Positions 61,771 to 64,000 of a stretch of 64,000 nucleotides of DNA are shown here, piece after piece. The stretch is taken from assembly GCA_021373185.1 (NCBI GenBank), contig JAJFTF010000024.1, forward strand, positions 248,001 to 312,000. Reading direction: 5' to 3'. A program made the translations under genes and the position numbers. A model generated the notes under the pieces. That model saw nothing but the letters and a program-made list of their open reading frames with translations. It was not told the DNA's origin and did no database searches. This DNA is from Betaproteobacteria bacterium (GTDB lineage Bacteria > Pseudomonadota > Gammaproteobacteria > Burkholderiales > Sulfuricellaceae). Positions within the stretch are counted from its first letter, which is position 1. Each line of letters starts with the position of its first letter.

Positions 61771-63180
61771 CTACGCCAATTTATCCTGCAGCAAACTGCG
61801 CAAGGCCATGCGATCGAGCTTGCCCATGGCATTGCGCGGCAAAGCCTGAACATGCACGAACCGCCTGGGCCGCATGGCGCTCGGCAACTCATCGCGGCAC
61901 CATTTGCCCAGCATTTCGCTATCGGCTTCGCCCACCACGAGAGCGACCAGAAAATCGCCCCATACCTCGTCGGCCATCGCGCTCAATGCCGCCGCCGCAA
62001 CACCCGGACAACGCTCCAGCACCGCCTCCACCGCTTGCGGATGAACATTGACGCCGCCGCTGACCAGCATGTCGTCATGACGGCCCAACACGTTCAAGCG
62101 CCCCTGCTCGTCCAGACAACCAAAATCGCCGCTGACAAACCAGCCACTGTCCAATCCTTGCCCAGGCCGATGCTGCGGATTGGCATAGCCCGCCATGACT
62201 GCGCCGCCCCGGATGCGGATGCGACCGATACCGGAAGTGAGCTGGCCATCCTCGGCCACGATTTCCACATCAAACCCCGGCAAGGGCGCACCGACCTGGC
62301 CGGGAATCCAGTCGCCGGTCAGCCCGCACAAAGTGGCGACCTGCGAACCGGTCTCTGACATGCCATAAGTGGCGCACAGCGGCCAGCCGGCAGCACGGGC
62401 GCGCGCCGCCAGCGCTGCCGACAGCGGCCCGCCGCCGATCAGCGCATATTTGAGCGAAGGCGGCGGTGGCGAATCGCCACACGTATCCAGCAGCCGCGCC
62501 AGCATGGCCGGCACCAGGGAGATATGGCTGATGCGATACGCCGCCAGATCCTGCCATACCCGCTGCGGATCGAAGCTTTCGTGCAGCACGGCGCTTGCAC
62601 CTGCTTCCGCGCAGCGATATAAAATCGCCATGCCGCCGATGTGATAAAGCGGCAGGCAGGCCAGCCAGGCATCGCCCGCCGACAGCGGCAGGCTGCGGTT
62701 AGAAGCCAGCGCGCCTGCCTCGAGGTTGGCGCCGCTCAGCATTACCGCTTTGGGCTCGCCCTGAGTACCGCTGGTGGCGATGAACAGTTCAATAACGCTC
62801 TTCGTCCATGGCTCCGGCTCCGAGTTACCATCCGCCACGCAAGAAATGGCTTCGAGCAGCAACGCACTCGCATCCTCCCGCGCACCGGCGAGCCGAATCA
62901 ACGTAGCGCGTCGCTCCGAGGCTAATGCGGGATTAAGCGGGAACAGGGCGCAACCGAGCCACGAAGCGACGTAAGCGGACAACGCCACCACCTCCGTCGA
63001 GTCGGACTGCAACGCCAGAACCTCTCCAGTCCGCACGCCGCGGCTTTGCAAATAACCGGCCAGCGCGGCAACACGCTCAAGCAGTTCGCGGCAAATATAG
63101 GTGTGGTGTACGGCAACCAGCGCCACCGCCCCGGGGTGCCGAGCGGCAGAACGAATCAGCCGGGAAGCGAGCAGGTTCAA
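61771..63180 (-). CDS. menE: MenE, o-succinylbenzoate-CoA ligase
   Basis: 469 residues of the ANL adenylating family. The P-loop-like IATSGTQGEPKAVML is near residue 135 and YGMSETGSQVA near 275. The C-terminal domain has SGDFGCLDEQGRLNVLGRHDDM and the catalytic Lys in NAMGKLDRM near residue 460. It activates o-succinylbenzoate with ATP and CoA. It is located between ubiE and menF. Confidence 0.9.
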   Translation of the reverse strand: MNLLASRLIRSAARHPGAVALVAVHHTYICRELLERVAALAGYLQSRGVRTGEVLALQSDSTEVVALSAYVASWLGCALFPLNPALASERRATLIRLAGAREDASALLLEAISCVADGNSEPEPWTKSVIELFIATSGTQGEPKAVMLSGANLEAGALASNRSLPLSAGDAWLACLPLYHIGGMAILYRCAEAGASAVLHESFDPQRVWQDLAAYRISHISLVPAMLARLLDTCGDSPPPPSLKYALIGGGPLSAALAARARAAGWPLCATYGMSETGSQVATLCGLTGDWIPGQVGAPLPGFDVEIVAEDGQLTSGIGRIRIRGGAVMAGYANPQHRPGQGLDSGWFVSGDFGCLDEQGRLNVLGRHDDMLVSGGVNVHPQAVEAVLERCPGVAAAALSAMADEVWGDFLVALVVGEADSEMLGKWCRDELPSAMRPRRFVHVQALPRNAMGKLDRMALRSLLQDKLA

Positions 63181-63200
63181 GGCGGGGAAGGGGGCCGGGG

Positions 63201-63923
63201 CTATGCAGCCTTGGTGCCGCTATGCAGGCAGGCAATGCCGAAGGTCAGGTTACGGTAATGCACCTCGGCAAAACCGGCCTGTTCCATGGCCAATTTGAAG
63301 GCTTTCTGATCCGGGAAACGGCGGATCGATTCGACCAGATAAGTGTAGGCCTCGGGTTCGCGCGCGATCCATGCGCCGAGACGGGGAATCACCGCGAAAG
63401 AAAACAGGTCGTAAAACGGCTTGACCGGCGCCCATGGGCGGGAAAATTCCAGGCAAAGGAAACGACCGCCCGGCTTGAGGACGCGCCGGATTTCGGTCAG
63501 CGCAGCTTCCAGGCTGGTGACGTTGCGGATGCCGAAAGCGATGGTCAGAGTATCCACCGAAGCAGAATCCAGCGGGATATTTTCGCCGCTGCCGGCGATC
63601 CATTCGACGTGGCGAATACCTCTTTCGCGACCGACGCCCATCATTGCCATGCTCGGATCGCACACCAACACATGACGGTCATCACCCGCCATCAGATTGG
63701 CGACATCGCCAGTGCCGCCAGCCAGGTCAACGATGACCTGGCCCGCCTGCGGATTGGCCGCATGCACCAGGGTGCGTTTCCACAACCGGTGAATGCCGAA
63801 GCTCATGACGTCGTTCATCAGGTCGTAGCGGCGGGCAACGCCGGTGAACACCCGACGGATGCGTGCCCGCCTTTCGTCTTGCTCTACTTGCTGGTAACCG
63901 AAGGTATGGGATAGATCGGGCAT
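63201..63923 (-). CDS. ubiE: UbiE/MenG quinone C-methyltransferase
   Basis: 240 residues. It has the class I SAM motif VIVDLAGGTGDVANLM and the UbiE signatures YDLMNDVMSFGIHRLWK and TIAFGIRNVTSLEAALTEIRRVLKPGG. It methylates both demethylmenaquinone and a ubiquinone precursor, which fits a bacterium making both quinones. ATG 63923 has no good ribosome site on its strand. It heads the men unit, just downstream of a repeat at the window edge. Confidence 0.93.
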   Translation of the reverse strand: MPDLSHTFGYQQVEQDERRARIRRVFTGVARRYDLMNDVMSFGIHRLWKRTLVHAANPQAGQVIVDLAGGTGDVANLMAGDDRHVLVCDPSMAMMGVGRERGIRHVEWIAGSGENIPLDSASVDTLTIAFGIRNVTSLEAALTEIRRVLKPGGRFLCLEFSRPWAPVKPFYDLFSFAVIPRLGAWIAREPEAYTYLVESIRRFPDQKAFKLAMEQAGFAEVHYRNLTFGIACLHSGTKAA

Positions 63924-63938
63924 GGAGGAAAAATCCTT

Positions 63939-64000
63939 ACCGCAAAGGCGCGAAGAAAAACCAAACTCTTGCGCTTCCTTTGCGTCTTCGCGCCTTTGCG
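63939..64000. repeat. Inverted repeat with GCAAAGGC-type units at the window end
   Basis: Left arm 63939-63956 (ACCGCAAAGGCGCGAAGA) and right arm 63978-64000 (CTTTGCGTCTTCGCGCCTTTGCG), cut off by the window edge. It lies 15 bases before the ubiE start, in the likely promoter/leader of the men unit. Confidence 0.75.

Overview
The window is a chromosomal segment of roughly 58-60% GC from what looks like a betaproteobacterium. It resembles the facultatively anaerobic, sulfur-oxidising denitrifiers of the Sulfuricella/Thiobacillus kind. This placement is inferred from gene content (complete nir and nor clusters, flavocytochrome c sulfide dehydrogenase, anaerobic ubiquinone and ribonucleotide synthesis genes) and not from a marker-gene comparison.

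Layout. (1) 1-10.1 kb: an MSHA-type pilus / type II secretion-like locus on the + strand: end of an MshL secretin, MshN-, MshE- and MshG-like proteins, then inner-membrane assembly proteins resembling MshI, MshJ and MshK, and two prepilin-like proteins. (2) 10.2-13.7 kb: tRNA-Phe and the hemA-prfA-prmC operon. (3) 13.7-27.6 kb: a nitric-oxide region. Two DUF2249 proteins, two polytopic proteins resembling haem-copper oxidase subunit I, a hemerythrin, a nitronate monooxygenase-like and a TauD-like enzyme surround norCB. norE/norF-like genes, norQ, a small membrane protein, a NapH-like polyferredoxin, norD, an NsrR-like regulator and slyX follow. (4) 27.7-29.6 kb: an accessory patch with a lipoprotein, a ParD/RelE-like toxin-antitoxin pair and an orphan secreted protein. 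(5) 29.8-36.5 kb: nnrS, then two tandem Ser/Thr kinase-HDOD-GAF proteins separated by one small unknown gene. (6) 36.6-44.2 kb: genes for oxygen-independent metabolism. These are a YhcC-like radical SAM protein, UbiU, UbiV, a WbuC-type cupin, UbiT and class III ribonucleotide reductase. In the reductase the glycyl-radical tail is a separate 64-residue protein, followed by nrdG. (7) 44.2-47.1 kb: fccB and fccA divergent from a Dnr/FNR-family regulator. (8) 47.1-58.5 kb: the haem cd1 nitrite reductase cluster on the minus strand. Reading in the direction of transcription it is nirS, a NirT-like tetrahaem protein, an ethylbenzene-dehydrogenase-like cytochrome, a dihaem cytochrome, a second NirT-like protein, nirC, nirF, nirDL, nirG, nirH, nirJ, nirN. 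(9) 58.7-63.9 kb: menD, menF, menE and ubiE/menG on the minus strand.

How it fits together. Electrons from sulfide (FccAB) and the quinone pool could pass through NirT-like quinol dehydrogenases and small cytochromes to NirS, and NO then passes to NorCB. NirF, NirDL, NirG, NirH, NirJ and NirN make haem d1, and HemA supplies the tetrapyrrole precursor. NsrR, NnrS, hemerythrin and Dnr look like the NO-sensing and NO-handling layer. UbiT/UbiU/UbiV allow ubiquinone synthesis without oxygen, and the men genes point to menaquinone as well. FNR/Dnr-type palindromes (TTGAx-N4-ATCAA) lie before norCB, between fccA and dnr, and before nirS, so the three modules may share one anaerobic/NO switch.

The most notable items are the split class III ribonucleotide reductase with an NrdR-like palindrome upstream, the tandem kinase-HDOD-GAF pair, and a family of intergenic inverted repeats. 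Two of these repeats run into coding sequence, at the 3' end of the polyferredoxin gene and the 5' end of nirN. No CRISPR array, rRNA operon, prophage or intact insertion sequence was seen.
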